From the NCBI GenBank assembly GCA_963677015.1, contig OY781533.1, positions 744,001-808,000 on the forward strand: 64,000 bases of DNA, in the 5' to 3' direction. This document shows positions 46,749-55,332 of this stretch, piece by piece. This stretch comes from G963556115 sp963677015 (GTDB taxonomy: Bacteria; Planctomycetota; SZUA-567). The position numbers were made by a program, and so were the translations under genes. The notes under the pieces were generated by a model. That model had not been told where the DNA came from. It worked only from the letters and a program-made list of their open reading frames with translations, and ran no database searches. The stretch's first letter is position 1. Each line of letters starts with the position of its first letter.

Positions 46749-47135
46749 TTATTTGTCTGACATGGCTGAAAATTCCAGCGTTTTTGAGAGGGTTTTACGC
46801 ACCGGGCAATTTATGGCTGTGGCGATGATTTCTTCTTTTTCCTCCGGTGTAATAGCTGCATCCAGGTTAATGTCATAAAGAAATACTGTTTTGTCAGGAT
46901 CACTACGATCCAGATCAACTTTAACCTCAATATTATTATAACTGACTCTCTTTTTTTCCAGAACCATACGCAGGGTTATATTGAGGCAGGAGGCGAAGGC
47001 GGAGCAGATAAGATCATGTGGTCGGAAGTAATTTCCGGTGCCGCCTTTATCAGGAGTTACGTCCGCCATAATATCGGCAGTGTTATTGGTTATACGGGTG
47101 GTGTAGCTGGTTTCGGTGCTTTGTGCTGTTATCAT
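46749..47135 (-). CDS. OsmC/Ohr-family protein
   Basis: 128 residues. The family's two conserved cysteines are present: in FASCLNITLRM (near residue 57) and in AINCPVRKTLS (near 110), used for hydroperoxide reduction in Ohr/OsmC members. The segment RPHDLICSAFASC is typical of the general OsmC branch. The ATG at 47135 (MITAQ) has AGGA six bases upstream. In an anaerobe it may detoxify peroxides; the specific role is inferred. Confidence 0.85.
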   Translation of the reverse strand: MITAQSTETSYTTRITNNTADIMADVTPDKGGTGNYFRPHDLICSAFASCLNITLRMVLEKKRVSYNNIEVKVDLDRSDPDKTVFLYDINLDAAITPEEKEEIIATAINCPVRKTLSKTLEFSAMSDK

Positions 47136-47191
47136 TTTTTTTCCTGTCATGTAGCCGGCTGTATAAACAGCTAATAAAAGATAAATAAAAA

Positions 47192-47223
47192 AGACTCAAT
47201 GCCGGATTATCAGCATTGAGTCT
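47192..47223 (-). terminator. Terminator of the OmpA-like gene
   Basis: AGACTCAATGC pairs perfectly with GCATTGAGTCT over a 10-base loop; on the minus strand CTTTTTTATTT follows. Confidence 0.85.
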
Positions 47224-47263
47224 CTGGGGTACTCTGTATCAGTCACTACAACTGGTTATAACT

Positions 47264-48115
47264 TTATTCGGTTGCTATAACCGGACCGCCATTATCGGTA
47301 ATTGTTGTATCGGTGATGGTTGTCGTTGTGGTTGTCTGATCACCATATGCTGGGTTAACATCGGTAATGGCTGAAGCATTCAACAGTCCGCTCTCTGATG
47401 GATCAACATAGATCTCGACTCGGCGGTTAAGCTGACGGTGTTTTGCTGTATCATTTGGATAAAGCGGTTTAAGTTCACCCCAGCCGGTTGGATACATTAG
47501 ATTCTTATCATAGCCATTCTTAGCCAGATGATCAAGAACTGCCATCGACCGGTATAGTGAAAGTAGTCTGTTGCTGGTTATACCTTTTTTACGCAGATGT
47601 TTGATCGGCACATTGTCTGTATGGCCTACGATCATAAGCTGCAAGTGGTAGTCTTTTAGCACCTGGGCAAAACGGGCAAGCTTCTTCTTTCCTTCCGGCA
47701 TGAGAGTATACTGACCGGATTTGAAGTAATAATCCATAGGCAGTACCAGTTTGTTTCCGACAAGTTCGCCGCCAAGTTCGTCTGCCAGAGCCTGCAATTG
47801 CGTTTCGATCTTTTCTGACAATGCGACCTGTCCCTGCATCTGTCTGAGTGCAGAGCGCAGAACAGCCAGCTGCTTCTCGCGCTTGTTGATCTCGATTTCG
47901 CGAGCCTCAAGCTCGGCCGGGTCTATTCCTTCTGGGCGTGAGCGGAGTGCTTCCAGTTCGGCCATCAGTTTGCGGTTTTCATCCTCCTGTTTCAGAATGA
48001 TTTCGCGAAGCTGCTGGTTTTCTTCTTTGATTCCTGTTACTGATTCACATCCAGGCAGGGCGGTTAGTACGAAAGCGCCAATAAGTGCCAGTACAGACCT
48101 TTTTACAAAACGCAT
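47264..48115 (-). CDS. OmpA-family peptidoglycan-associated lipoprotein
   Basis: 283 residues. Lipoprotein signal (MRFVKRSVLALIG, lipobox LPGC with Cys at 23), a long coiled coil (about 30-100, rich in Glu and Lys), then an OmpA C-terminal domain with VGHTDNVPIKH, GWGELKPLYPNDT and LNRRVEIYV. It anchors the outer membrane to peptidoglycan. The C-terminal tail is Thr-rich (TTTTTTITDTTITD) and may be surface exposed or a repeat. The ATG at 48115 has AGGAG 7 bases upstream. Confidence 0.92.
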   Translation of the reverse strand: MRFVKRSVLALIGAFVLTALPGCESVTGIKEENQQLREIILKQEDENRKLMAELEALRSRPEGIDPAELEAREIEINKREKQLAVLRSALRQMQGQVALSEKIETQLQALADELGGELVGNKLVLPMDYYFKSGQYTLMPEGKKKLARFAQVLKDYHLQLMIVGHTDNVPIKHLRKKGITSNRLLSLYRSMAVLDHLAKNGYDKNLMYPTGWGELKPLYPNDTAKHRQLNRRVEIYVDPSESGLLNASAITDVNPAYGDQTTTTTTITDTTITDNGGPVIATE

Positions 48116-48720
48116 GTTATTTCTCCTATGATAAGACATCGTGTTATTTTGTAGTTAAATGTCAAAGTCCCCAAGTCTAACCTTATATCTTTTCTGTATA
48201 ATATTACCCCGTTTTTAGTCAACCTTGACCGTTATGCAGATATAGAAGTAGACTATTTCATTAATTAATTGCCGTTAAGCTTTTATTCATTTTAAAAAAA
48301 ATAAATATTTTTTTGAAAGAACTTAATTTTTATCGACATTGCTATAAATTATATTGAGTTAAAGCTGTTTTATAAACTCTTATTCTTTCAATCTTTATCG
48401 GAATAGTTGGACAGCTTGAGTAAAAAGTATTTTTTATGAGGCATGATAATCAATATAGCTCTGATTATATTTGAGTTTATGGGGATTATATGCTATGTAT
48501 TTTTTATACCTGGGTGTAATCTTTTTTTAGCATATAAATGTTTTATTTTATCTGGCGCACATGATTTTTCGGGTGCGGGTACATTAAGTAATAGCATTAT
48601 TATTACTAAGCAGTTATTGAATATAATTTAATATTCATGCAGGTTGTTATTGCTCGAATTTTTTAGTTTCGTTGTAGCATTATGCTGTGGTTGAAGATAT
48701 AAAATTTTGCTGGGTAGTGG

Positions 48721-48748
48721 TTGACAAAATTAAAAGTATGAATATTAT
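48721..48748 (+). promoter_or_regulatory. Promoter of the first MATE gene
   Basis: TTGACA, a 16-base spacer and TATTAT. The operator palindrome begins on the next base, so it covers the transcript start. Confidence 0.65.
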
Positions 48749-48779
48749 AGCGCTTGGTTGCAATATGCAACCAAGCGCT
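48749..48779 (+). promoter_or_regulatory. Operator palindrome of the first MATE gene
   Basis: Perfect 14-base arms, AGCGCTTGGTTGCA and TGCAACCAAGCGCT, around ATA. Its core GGTTGCAATATGCAACC resembles MarR-family half-sites TTGC and GCAA. A MarR gene is 3 kb downstream. Confidence 0.7.
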
Positions 48780-48797
48780 TCTTTGGGAGAAAGATAT

Positions 48798-50168
48798 ATG
48801 AATGATAAAAATCTACGGCGTATGGCCGAAATGGATATGAAGAAACTGATAATGGTCAATGCTTTACCGGCGATTATTTCGATGTTTGTGATGGCACTGT
48901 ATAATGTCGTGGACAGCATTTTTATCTCTAATCTCGGGAGCAGGGCGCTTACCGCTCTGACTCTGGCATTTCCGGTGCAGATGATAATGATTTCGGCGAT
49001 TGTCGGCCTGGGTATCGGGGTTAATTCCTATGTTTCAAGGAAACTGGGTGAAGGTGACATGCAGCGGGCAGCAGCGGCGGCTGAGCATGGGCTGGTTTTG
49101 GGAATTATAATCTGGGTCTTGCTTTCGGCAGGTAATTTTCTCTTTATAAAGACTTTTTATGCGAAGTTTACCGATGATCCGCTGGTTTTGCAGTATGCAT
49201 TACAGTATACCAATATTGTAGTCTATGGTTCTATCGGGATGATTCTGAGTATTACGATAAACCGTATTCAGCAGTCAACCGGGGATATGATAAGTCCGAT
49301 GCGCACCCAGCTAGCCGGGGCGATAACCAATATTATTTTGGATCCGATCATGATTTTCGGTCTGTTTTCTTTTCCCCGGCTGGAGGTTGTCGGAGGGGCA
49401 ACGGCGACGGTTATCGGACAGTTTGTGAGTATGGTATATGCGATAATAAGGCTTAAACATAATCCGCTTAATCTGAAATTGAGTACTCTGCATGTAAATT
49501 TCAAACTTGATTTTGATATTATCAGAGAAATCATGAAGGTCGGGCTGCCGAGTATGCTTATTCAGGGGCTTGGGGCGGTAATGGTCGCCAGTGTTAATTA
49601 TATTCTTGTCGGGTTTTCGGAACTGGCGGTTGCGGCGTTTGGGGCTTTTTTCCGAATGAATGCTATAATTATTATGCCGGTGATAGGATTGACCCAGGGC
49701 ATGATGCCGGTCGTCGGCTACAGCTTCGGTGCAAAAAGCAGGCACCGGGTACAACAGGCGGTAAAGTACAGTATGATTTATTCACTGGCGTTTATGCTGT
49801 TGGGTACTATCGTGATGCTGGTGTTTGCCCGACCGATTATGAATATTTTCAGTGATAAAGCCGAACTTGTGAGTCTTGGTGTAAGCTGTATTCGTATTAT
49901 AAGTACCAGCTATGTTTTACTGAGTGTGACCATAATTATCGGGGCGGCTTTTCAGGCTTTTGGAATTGCAGAGCTCAGTATGTATGCGTCATTTCTACGG
50001 CAGATTATTCTGTTGATTCCGCTGGCGTATGTTCTCAGCCGGTTTTTCGGTGTTACCGGAGTCTGGGTTGCTTTTCCGCTGACAGAAGGATTGAGTCTAT
50101 TCTTTACTGTGACTTATGCGCTTTATGTCTACCGTAATCGGGTACGTCCGGCAATGGCTACAGAATAA
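48798..50168 (+). CDS. MATE-family multidrug exporter, first copy
   Basis: 456 residues with about 12 hydrophobic segments. The start MNDKNLRRMAEMDMKKLIMVNALPAIISMFVMALYNVVDSIFIS has the typical MATE first helices; ALYNVVDSIFIS and QGMMPVVGYSFGAK are shared with the second copy. Drives Na+ or H+ coupled efflux; the substrate is unknown. The ATG at 48798 has GGGAG 9 bases upstream. It is its own unit, ending in a terminator. Confidence 0.94.
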   Translation: MNDKNLRRMAEMDMKKLIMVNALPAIISMFVMALYNVVDSIFISNLGSRALTALTLAFPVQMIMISAIVGLGIGVNSYVSRKLGEGDMQRAAAAAEHGLVLGIIIWVLLSAGNFLFIKTFYAKFTDDPLVLQYALQYTNIVVYGSIGMILSITINRIQQSTGDMISPMRTQLAGAITNIILDPIMIFGLFSFPRLEVVGGATATVIGQFVSMVYAIIRLKHNPLNLKLSTLHVNFKLDFDIIREIMKVGLPSMLIQGLGAVMVASVNYILVGFSELAVAAFGAFFRMNAIIIMPVIGLTQGMMPVVGYSFGAKSRHRVQQAVKYSMIYSLAFMLLGTIVMLVFARPIMNIFSDKAELVSLGVSCIRIISTSYVLLSVTIIIGAAFQAFGIAELSMYASFLRQIILLIPLAYVLSRFFGVTGVWVAFPLTEGLSLFFTVTYALYVYRNRVRPAMATE

Positions 50169-50195
50169 AATAATTATTATAATTTTAGTGTTTAA

Positions 50196-50229
50196 AGCAG
50201 CGGCTCTTTTGTGAGCTGCTGCTTTTTTA
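50196..50229 (+). terminator. Terminator of the first MATE gene
   Basis: AGCAGC-GCTC pairs with GAGC-GCTGCT (one internal mismatch) over TTTTGT, then TTTTTTA. Confidence 0.75.
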
Positions 50230-50303
50230 TTTGTTGCAAATATAGGCATAGTAAGTGTGGTGAATCAAGGAATTGAAGGCATAAAATAAAAGCAAAAAAA
50301 AAG

Positions 50304-50332
50304 TTGATCTTTGCAACTAAATATGGTATATT
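50304..50332 (+). promoter_or_regulatory. Promoter of the second MATE gene
   Basis: TTGATC, a 17-base spacer and TATATT. The -35 starts a TTG...GCAAC half-dyad (50304-50316). Confidence 0.6.
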
Positions 50333-50340
50333 TCAGTATC

Positions 50341-50354
50341 GTTGCCTTGGCAAC
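50341..50354 (+). promoter_or_regulatory. MarR-like operator at the second MATE start site
   Basis: GTTGCC-TT-GGCAAC, a perfect dyad at about +2. E. coli MarR binds TTGCC-nn-GGCAA type sites, and this is an exact match to that shape. Confidence 0.65.
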
Positions 50355-50376
50355 TAATTTAATTGTGGAGATTATA

Positions 50377-51738
50377 ATGAATGAAAATATAAAACGTATG
50401 GCAGAAATGAATATGAAGAAACTGATTATGGTTATGTCATTGCCGGCCATAATATCCATGTTTGTTATGGCGTTATACAATGTTGTTGACAGTATCTTTA
50501 TATCAAAAATTGGCAGTAATGCTCTTACGGCGGTCTCTCTGGCATTTCCGGTGCAGCTGGTAATGATTTCAATTATTGTCGGTCTGGGAATAGGTATCAA
50601 CTCATATGTATCCAGAAAGATAGGAGAAGGCAGGCTTGACGTTGCTGCAATCGCTGCTGAGCATGGAATAATCCTTGGGCTGGTAGTGTGGTTACTCCTT
50701 TCAGTGTTGAATTATTTATTTATTGGTAAGTTTTATGCTCAGTTCTCGACCGACCCGGAAATTATCAGATATTCACTGCAGTACACCAATATTGTGGTGT
50801 ATGGTTCCATCGGGATGATTATGAGTGTTATTCTGAATCAGATCCAGCAGGCTACAGGTGATATGATAAATCCGATGAAAACGCAGATACTTGGTGCGGT
50901 TACTAATATTATTCTCGATCCGATCATGATTTTCGGATTGTTATCGTTTCCAAGACTCAATGTTGTCGGTGGGGCTACAGCGACTGTAATCGGGCAGTTA
51001 ATCAGTATGGTTTATGCCTTGATAAAACTCAAGCATAATCCACTACAGCTTAAATTAAGTAAACTGCATTTGAATTTCAGGCTCGATATGGATATAATCA
51101 GAGAAATACTGAAAGTCGGTATCCCAAGTATGTTTATTGAAGGACTTGCGGCGATAATGGTTGGCTGTATCAACCTTATTCTTTCCGGGTTTTCAGTTTT
51201 TGCTGTCGCTGCGTTCGGGGCTTTTTTCAAGCTTAATGCTATTGTCATTATGCCGGTAATAGGTCTGACTCAGGGAATGATGCCGGTTGTCGGTTACAGT
51301 TTCGGCGCAAAAAATAATGATAGAATCAAGGGCGCGATAAAATACAGTATGATTTATGCAATTGCATTCATGCTTCTGGGAAGTACTCTGCTTATTGTTT
51401 TTGCCAGACCGATTATGGAGGTTTTCAGCAGCCTGCCGGAATTGATTGCCCTGGGAGTCAGCTGCACCAGAATTATCAGTCTGAGCTTTACTTTGCTGGG
51501 GATTACGGTTATTCTGAGCAGTGCTTTTCAGGCGTTTGGAATCGGGCAGCTAAGCATGTATGCGTCTTTTTTAAGACAGATAGTATTACTTATTCCTCTG
51601 GCGTATGTACTGAGTAGAATGATCGGGGTTACAGGTGTCTGGATGGCTTTTCCTCTCACAGAAGCTTTGAGTCTGCTTTTTACCATTACCTATGCTTTAA
51701 AAATATATAGATCCCGGGTGAAGCCGGTAGCAGTATGA
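50377..51738 (+). CDS. MATE-family multidrug exporter, second copy
   Basis: 453 residues, clearly paralogous to the first copy over its full length (MAEMNMKKLIMVMSLPAIISMFVMALYNVVDSIFIS, QGMMPVVGYSFGAKN), implying tandem duplication. They differ across loops and in the final helices. The ATG at 50377 has GGAG 8 bases upstream. Co-transcribed with the MarR gene 41 bases downstream. Confidence 0.94.
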   Translation: MNENIKRMAEMNMKKLIMVMSLPAIISMFVMALYNVVDSIFISKIGSNALTAVSLAFPVQLVMISIIVGLGIGINSYVSRKIGEGRLDVAAIAAEHGIILGLVVWLLLSVLNYLFIGKFYAQFSTDPEIIRYSLQYTNIVVYGSIGMIMSVILNQIQQATGDMINPMKTQILGAVTNIILDPIMIFGLLSFPRLNVVGGATATVIGQLISMVYALIKLKHNPLQLKLSKLHLNFRLDMDIIREILKVGIPSMFIEGLAAIMVGCINLILSGFSVFAVAAFGAFFKLNAIVIMPVIGLTQGMMPVVGYSFGAKNNDRIKGAIKYSMIYAIAFMLLGSTLLIVFARPIMEVFSSLPELIALGVSCTRIISLSFTLLGITVILSSAFQAFGIGQLSMYASFLRQIVLLIPLAYVLSRMIGVTGVWMAFPLTEALSLLFTITYALKIYRSRVKPVAV

Positions 51739-51779
51739 TGGTAATTTTTATAATTTAAAAAATGGAAGAGAGGTTGATA

Positions 51780-52274
51780 ATGACTGAGGCTGATTGCGGA
51801 GATAATCCGGTGTTTCCTCATGGCTGTTTTGCGCTGGGCAGAAGTATCTCTATTCTGCATCGTTTCAGTCAGCGTTTTGTTGATGCTAAACTGCGTGACT
51901 GTAATCTGAATAAAGCGCAGATGGAGGTGCTTATCATTCTTATAAAGACTGAAAAAGTATTGAACCAGACCGAGCTTAACCGCTATTTCGGCTATAACAA
52001 GGCGACTATTACCAAATTAATAAACAGTCTGGAGCGCGAGGGATATGTGGTCAGGATGCAAAGTGAGAGTGATAAGCGCGAAAGAGTGATCGAACTTACA
52101 GCCAAAGGGCGTGGTGTTAACAAGCGTATAGTTGAAGTGCTGGTTGAAGAGGAGAAGATTTTCGGTGAGATTCTTGGCGTTGATGACGGCGATGCAGTAC
52201 GTGAGCAGTTGTACAAGCTTGCTGAGGCCTTGAATGATTATGATCCGTTAAAACGGATTAGCGGACGGCTATAG
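51780..52274 (+). CDS. MarR-family transcriptional regulator
   Basis: 164 residues. Winged helix with TQTELNRYFGYNKATITKLINSLEREGYVVR-type recognition helix and wing (SESDKRERVIELT), the central MarR pattern; helices before and after for dimerisation. The ATG at 51780 has AGAGAGG 6 bases upstream. Placed right after the second MATE gene; the TTGC/GCAA dyads at both MATE promoters are its likely targets. Confidence 0.92.
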   Translation: MTEADCGDNPVFPHGCFALGRSISILHRFSQRFVDAKLRDCNLNKAQMEVLIILIKTEKVLNQTELNRYFGYNKATITKLINSLEREGYVVRMQSESDKRERVIELTAKGRGVNKRIVEVLVEEEKIFGEILGVDDGDAVREQLYKLAEALNDYDPLKRISGRL

Positions 52275-52302
52275 TTAATTCATTATAAATTATCCGCAGC
52301 AA

Positions 52303-53025
52303 TTAGAGTACTTTTTCAAGGAATTCCTGGGTGCGCTCATGTTGCGGATTATCAAAAATGGCTTCAGGAGTACCTTCTTCAAGAATTATCCCTTGGTCCA
52401 TAAATAATACTCTGTCAGCGACTTCGCGGGCAAATCCCATTTCATGCGTTACTACAACCATGGTCATGCATTCTTGCGCGAGATCTTTCATAACGTTTAG
52501 CACGTCGCAGACCATTTCAGGATCGAGTGCGGAGGTTGGCTCATCGAATAACATGATATTCGGATGCATTGCCAGAGCTCTGGCGATAGCGACACGCTGC
52601 TTCTGACCGCCGGAAAGTTTATCGGGGTAGACGTTGTGTTTGTCTGTTAGCCCAACTCTCTGCAGCAGTTCGGTGGCTGTCTGACGAGCCTGCTCTTTAT
52701 TCATTCCACGTATAAGTCTGGGGGCAAGTTCAATATTATTCAAGACATTCATATGCGGGAAGAGATTGAAATGCTGGAAAACCATTCCCACCTCGGTTCG
52801 TACCTTGTTGATATCGGCGGTAGGATCGGTTATCTCTACTCCTTCTACGATAACGCTGCCACTGGTGGGTTCTTCAAGTCGGTTGATGCAGCGAAGGAAG
52901 GTACTCTTTCCTGAACCGGAGGGGCCGATTACACAGACAACTTCGCGTTTCTTGATATGGGCGTTGACTCCTTTGAGTACTTCGAGTGTACCGAAGGATT
53001 TATGCAGATTAGTTATCTTTATCAT
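52303..53025 (-). CDS. Polar amino-acid ABC transporter ATPase (GlnQ type)
   Basis: 240 residues: Walker A GPSGSGKST, Q-loop VFQHFNLFPHM, signature LSGGQKQRVAIARALA, Walker B IMLFDEPTSALDPEM, H-loop VVTHEMGFAREVADRV. Overlaps the permease gene by 17 bases. Last gene of the binding protein-permease-ATPase set. Confidence 0.97.
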   Translation of the reverse strand: MIKITNLHKSFGTLEVLKGVNAHIKKREVVCVIGPSGSGKSTFLRCINRLEEPTSGSVIVEGVEITDPTADINKVRTEVGMVFQHFNLFPHMNVLNNIELAPRLIRGMNKEQARQTATELLQRVGLTDKHNVYPDKLSGGQKQRVAIARALAMHPNIMLFDEPTSALDPEMVCDVLNVMKDLAQECMTMVVVTHEMGFAREVADRVLFMDQGIILEEGTPEAIFDNPQHERTQEFLEKVL

Positions 53026-53743
53026 TAATACCTAGCCTCTTTTCGTACCAGTGGATAAGACGGGAAATAGTTATAGTCATAATCAGATATACTATTGCAA
53101 TGCCGATATAGGCAGGGAAGAATGCGAACTCTCTGGCTGCAAAAAGTTTGCCGGCCTGAACCAGTTCTGTAACACCTATGGCAGAGAGAAGTGAACTGTC
53201 CTTGAGCAGAATAATGACTTCATTGCCAAGAGGCGGAATAACTCTGCGAACTGCCTGTGGCAGAATAATTTTAGTATAGGCTTGAGATTTGTTAAGCCCT
53301 AACGAACGGGCTGCTTCCATCTGTCCGCGGTCTATGGACTGTATACCTGCGCGCATAATTTCAGCGACGTAGGCGGCAGAATTCAGACTGCAGGCAATGA
53401 TGCCTGAGAAGAGAGCAGAATTCTCAGTTCCGAATACTCCTGTAATGTCCGACGGTAGCAGGAAGTAGCACATAAGGATCTGCAGTAATAACGGTGTGCC
53501 GCGGACAATATCGATATATATGACTGCAGGGTAATGTAAAAAAGGTTTTTTCGAGAGTTTGAGCAGCCCGAATATGAGCCCGAATACAGTACCGAATAAT
53601 ACGGCTATTACTGTGACACCAAGGGTAGTAACTGCACCGCGCAGAAGTTGCGGGAATACCTGAACCAGCTGCGGAACAAAATCAGTAATAAAGCCGTTGA
53701 TACTGGATATAAGCCAGTCAATAAGAGCCAGTGGTAGAGACAT
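53009..53743 (-). CDS. Polar amino-acid ABC transporter permease
   Basis: 244-residue HisM/GlnP-type permease. Four to five hydrophobic segments, the conserved YIDIVRGTPLLLQILMCYF and the EAARSLGLNKSQAYTKIILPQAVRRVIPPLGNE loop. Functions with the ATPase to import an amino acid. Confidence 0.95.
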   Translation of the reverse strand: MSLPLALIDWLISSINGFITDFVPQLVQVFPQLLRGAVTTLGVTVIAVLFGTVFGLIFGLLKLSKKPFLHYPAVIYIDIVRGTPLLLQILMCYFLLPSDITGVFGTENSALFSGIIACSLNSAAYVAEIMRAGIQSIDRGQMEAARSLGLNKSQAYTKIILPQAVRRVIPPLGNEVIILLKDSSLLSAIGVTELVQAGKLFAAREFAFFPAYIGIAIVYLIMTITISRLIHWYEKRLGINDKDN

Positions 53744-53840
53744 AAAGCCCTTTATCCAATCTTTAATGGGGTTAACAGGAAAAACAAAGAGTCAATAATA
53801 TACTAACGAGAGTGTATGTCAATACAATACTTACAGATAA

Positions 53841-53875
53841 AAACACCCCGGTACGATGAATGTACCGGGGTGTTA
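53841..53875 (-). terminator. Attenuator between binding protein and permease
   Basis: AACACCCCGGTAC pairs with GTACCGGGGTGTT over a 7-base loop, then TTTTTA on the minus strand. A complete terminator inside the operon; partial termination would make the binding protein more abundant. Confidence 0.75.
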
Positions 53876-53919
53876 TATAATAATTATAACCTTACATTGG
53901 TAAGGTATTGGTTCCGGAA

Positions 53920-54678
53920 CTATTTTGTTGTAAAGTATTTTGCATAGATCTTGTCGTAAGTGCCATTAGCGCGAACATTGGCGAGACCTTTGTTGAGCAT
54001 ATCCAAAAGTTCTTTGCTGTTTTTAGCGGTGACAAAGCCGTATTCTTCTTTATTGAGTGGCTTTTCAAGCATAATCAGCTTTCCGCCGCTCTTAGTGATA
54101 AACGCGTTATTGACCGGGATATCATTAATAACGGTGTCTACTCTGCCTTTGAGCAGATCGGTAACAGCAAGGCTGGCATTATCCATGACGACAATATTTG
54201 CCAGTTTGCCCGCAGCTTTCAGATCTTCAGCAGCTTTCTGACCACTGGTACCGATCTGTACTCCTGCAGTTTTACCCTTCAGGTCATCAAGAGTCTTAAT
54301 TGACGCATCATCTTTGCGGATAAGAACACCGATGCCGGCTTCAATATATGGGGTTGAGAAATTAATAACCTTGGCTCTTTTATCAGTTATAGTGATACCG
54401 GAGGCGGCCATGTCGATTTTGCCGGTAAGAACGGCTGGGATCAGACCATCAAAACCAAGGGAATGAATTTTAACCTCAAATCCCTGATCCTCGGCTATAG
54501 CTTTGAGCAGGTCGATATCAAATCCGGTAATTTCACCGCTATCACTATCAAGCATCTCAAAAGGAGGGAATGTTGGTTCTGTCCCTACATTGTAGACCTT
54601 TGAGTCAGCCTGTGCGGAGAAACTGAAAATAGCCGCAGCGAATAAAGCGAGTAGTGAGAGCTGAAATGATGCTTTCAT
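53920..54678 (-). CDS. Polar amino-acid ABC transporter binding protein
   Basis: 252 residues. Signal peptide (about 1-23, MKASFQLSLLALFAAAIFSFSAQA). Family 3 fold: YNVGTEPTFPPFEMLDSDSGEITGFDIDLLKAIAEDQG, KIDMAASGITITDKRAKVINFSTPY. First gene of the transport set, ribosome site AAAGGAT upstream. Confidence 0.96.
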   Translation of the reverse strand: MKASFQLSLLALFAAAIFSFSAQADSKVYNVGTEPTFPPFEMLDSDSGEITGFDIDLLKAIAEDQGFEVKIHSLGFDGLIPAVLTGKIDMAASGITITDKRAKVINFSTPYIEAGIGVLIRKDDASIKTLDDLKGKTAGVQIGTSGQKAAEDLKAAGKLANIVVMDNASLAVTDLLKGRVDTVINDIPVNNAFITKSGGKLIMLEKPLNKEEYGFVTAKNSKELLDMLNKGLANVRANGTYDKIYAKYFTTK

Positions 54679-54980
54679 AGTTATATCCTTTTAATAATGT
54701 AATTAACAACAACGTAACAGAAATGATTGTGTAACGAAAAAGTCAATACTATCCTTTATTGTAAAATATGTCAATAAATAAATACTGGTATCAGGGAAAT
54801 GTTTTACAAGTAAAAAAATGTTTTTGCTGTTATAATTGTGTTGCTGGAAGTCTTTATATATTGCTGATTAATTATTATTGAGTATTGAGTAAAAAAATAT
54901 CTTTTTGCTTGAATATTTAGTTTTTTGTGGTATTATAGGTTGATAGTTAATAAGTAATTTTTTACTGATTGGTGGTGATT
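54679..54980. other. Divergent intergenic region, amino-acid ABC / hydrogenase locus
   Basis: AT-rich. A candidate promoter for the hydrogenase locus is TTGAAT-16-TATTAT (54909-54936). Not otherwise distinctive. Confidence 0.4.
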
Positions 54981-55274
54981 ATGGACAAAAAACTTTGTAT
55001 TAAGATATGTATGGGCAGTTCCTGTTATTCTCGCGGCAACCTCAGGGTAAAGGAGATAATTGAAGGCTTTATCCGTACCCGAAATCTTGAAGACATGATC
55101 GAGTTTCGTGGCGATCTCTGCTGTGGTAAATGCGGTGAGGGACCGAATATAACTATTGGTGATGAAGAGTATCACAATGTTGATGAGGAAGTGATCTGGG
55201 ATATTCTTGAGAGCAGGTTCGGCAAATCCCAGTCGGACAGGCTTAATACCGGCTCCGGGAGAGTCATAAAGTAG
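54981..55274 (+). CDS. Thioredoxin-like [2Fe-2S] ferredoxin, NuoE-like
   Basis: 97 residues with ligand set C10-x4-C15 (CMGSSCYSRGN) and C47-x3-C51 (CCGKCGEG), the pattern of the NuoE/HydC and shethna-like [2Fe-2S] fold. It begins the hydrogenase locus, 58 bases before HydS. It would pass electrons within the sensor or hydrogenase module. The C-terminal 25 residues are extra and polar. Confidence 0.85.
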   Translation: MDKKLCIKICMGSSCYSRGNLRVKEIIEGFIRTRNLEDMIEFRGDLCCGKCGEGPNITIGDEEYHNVDEEVIWDILESRFGKSQSDRLNTGSGRVIK

Positions 55275-55332
55275 ATTATGTATGGTGGTTTTTGCTGTAT
55301 CTGCGGTTAGTAATTACATGGAGTTGATTGAT

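Larger units (their letters stand above)
48116..48797. other. Divergent intergenic region, ompA-like / MATE
   Basis: AT-rich, about 680 bases. Near its right end are a sigma70-type promoter and a large palindrome for the first MATE gene, listed separately. The rest shows no coding frame with a ribosome site. Confidence 0.5.

Noticed and set aside
48443..48631. 62-codon frame between ompA-like and MATE genes
   Set aside because: No ribosome site, biased hydrophobic composition from AT-rich DNA, no support.
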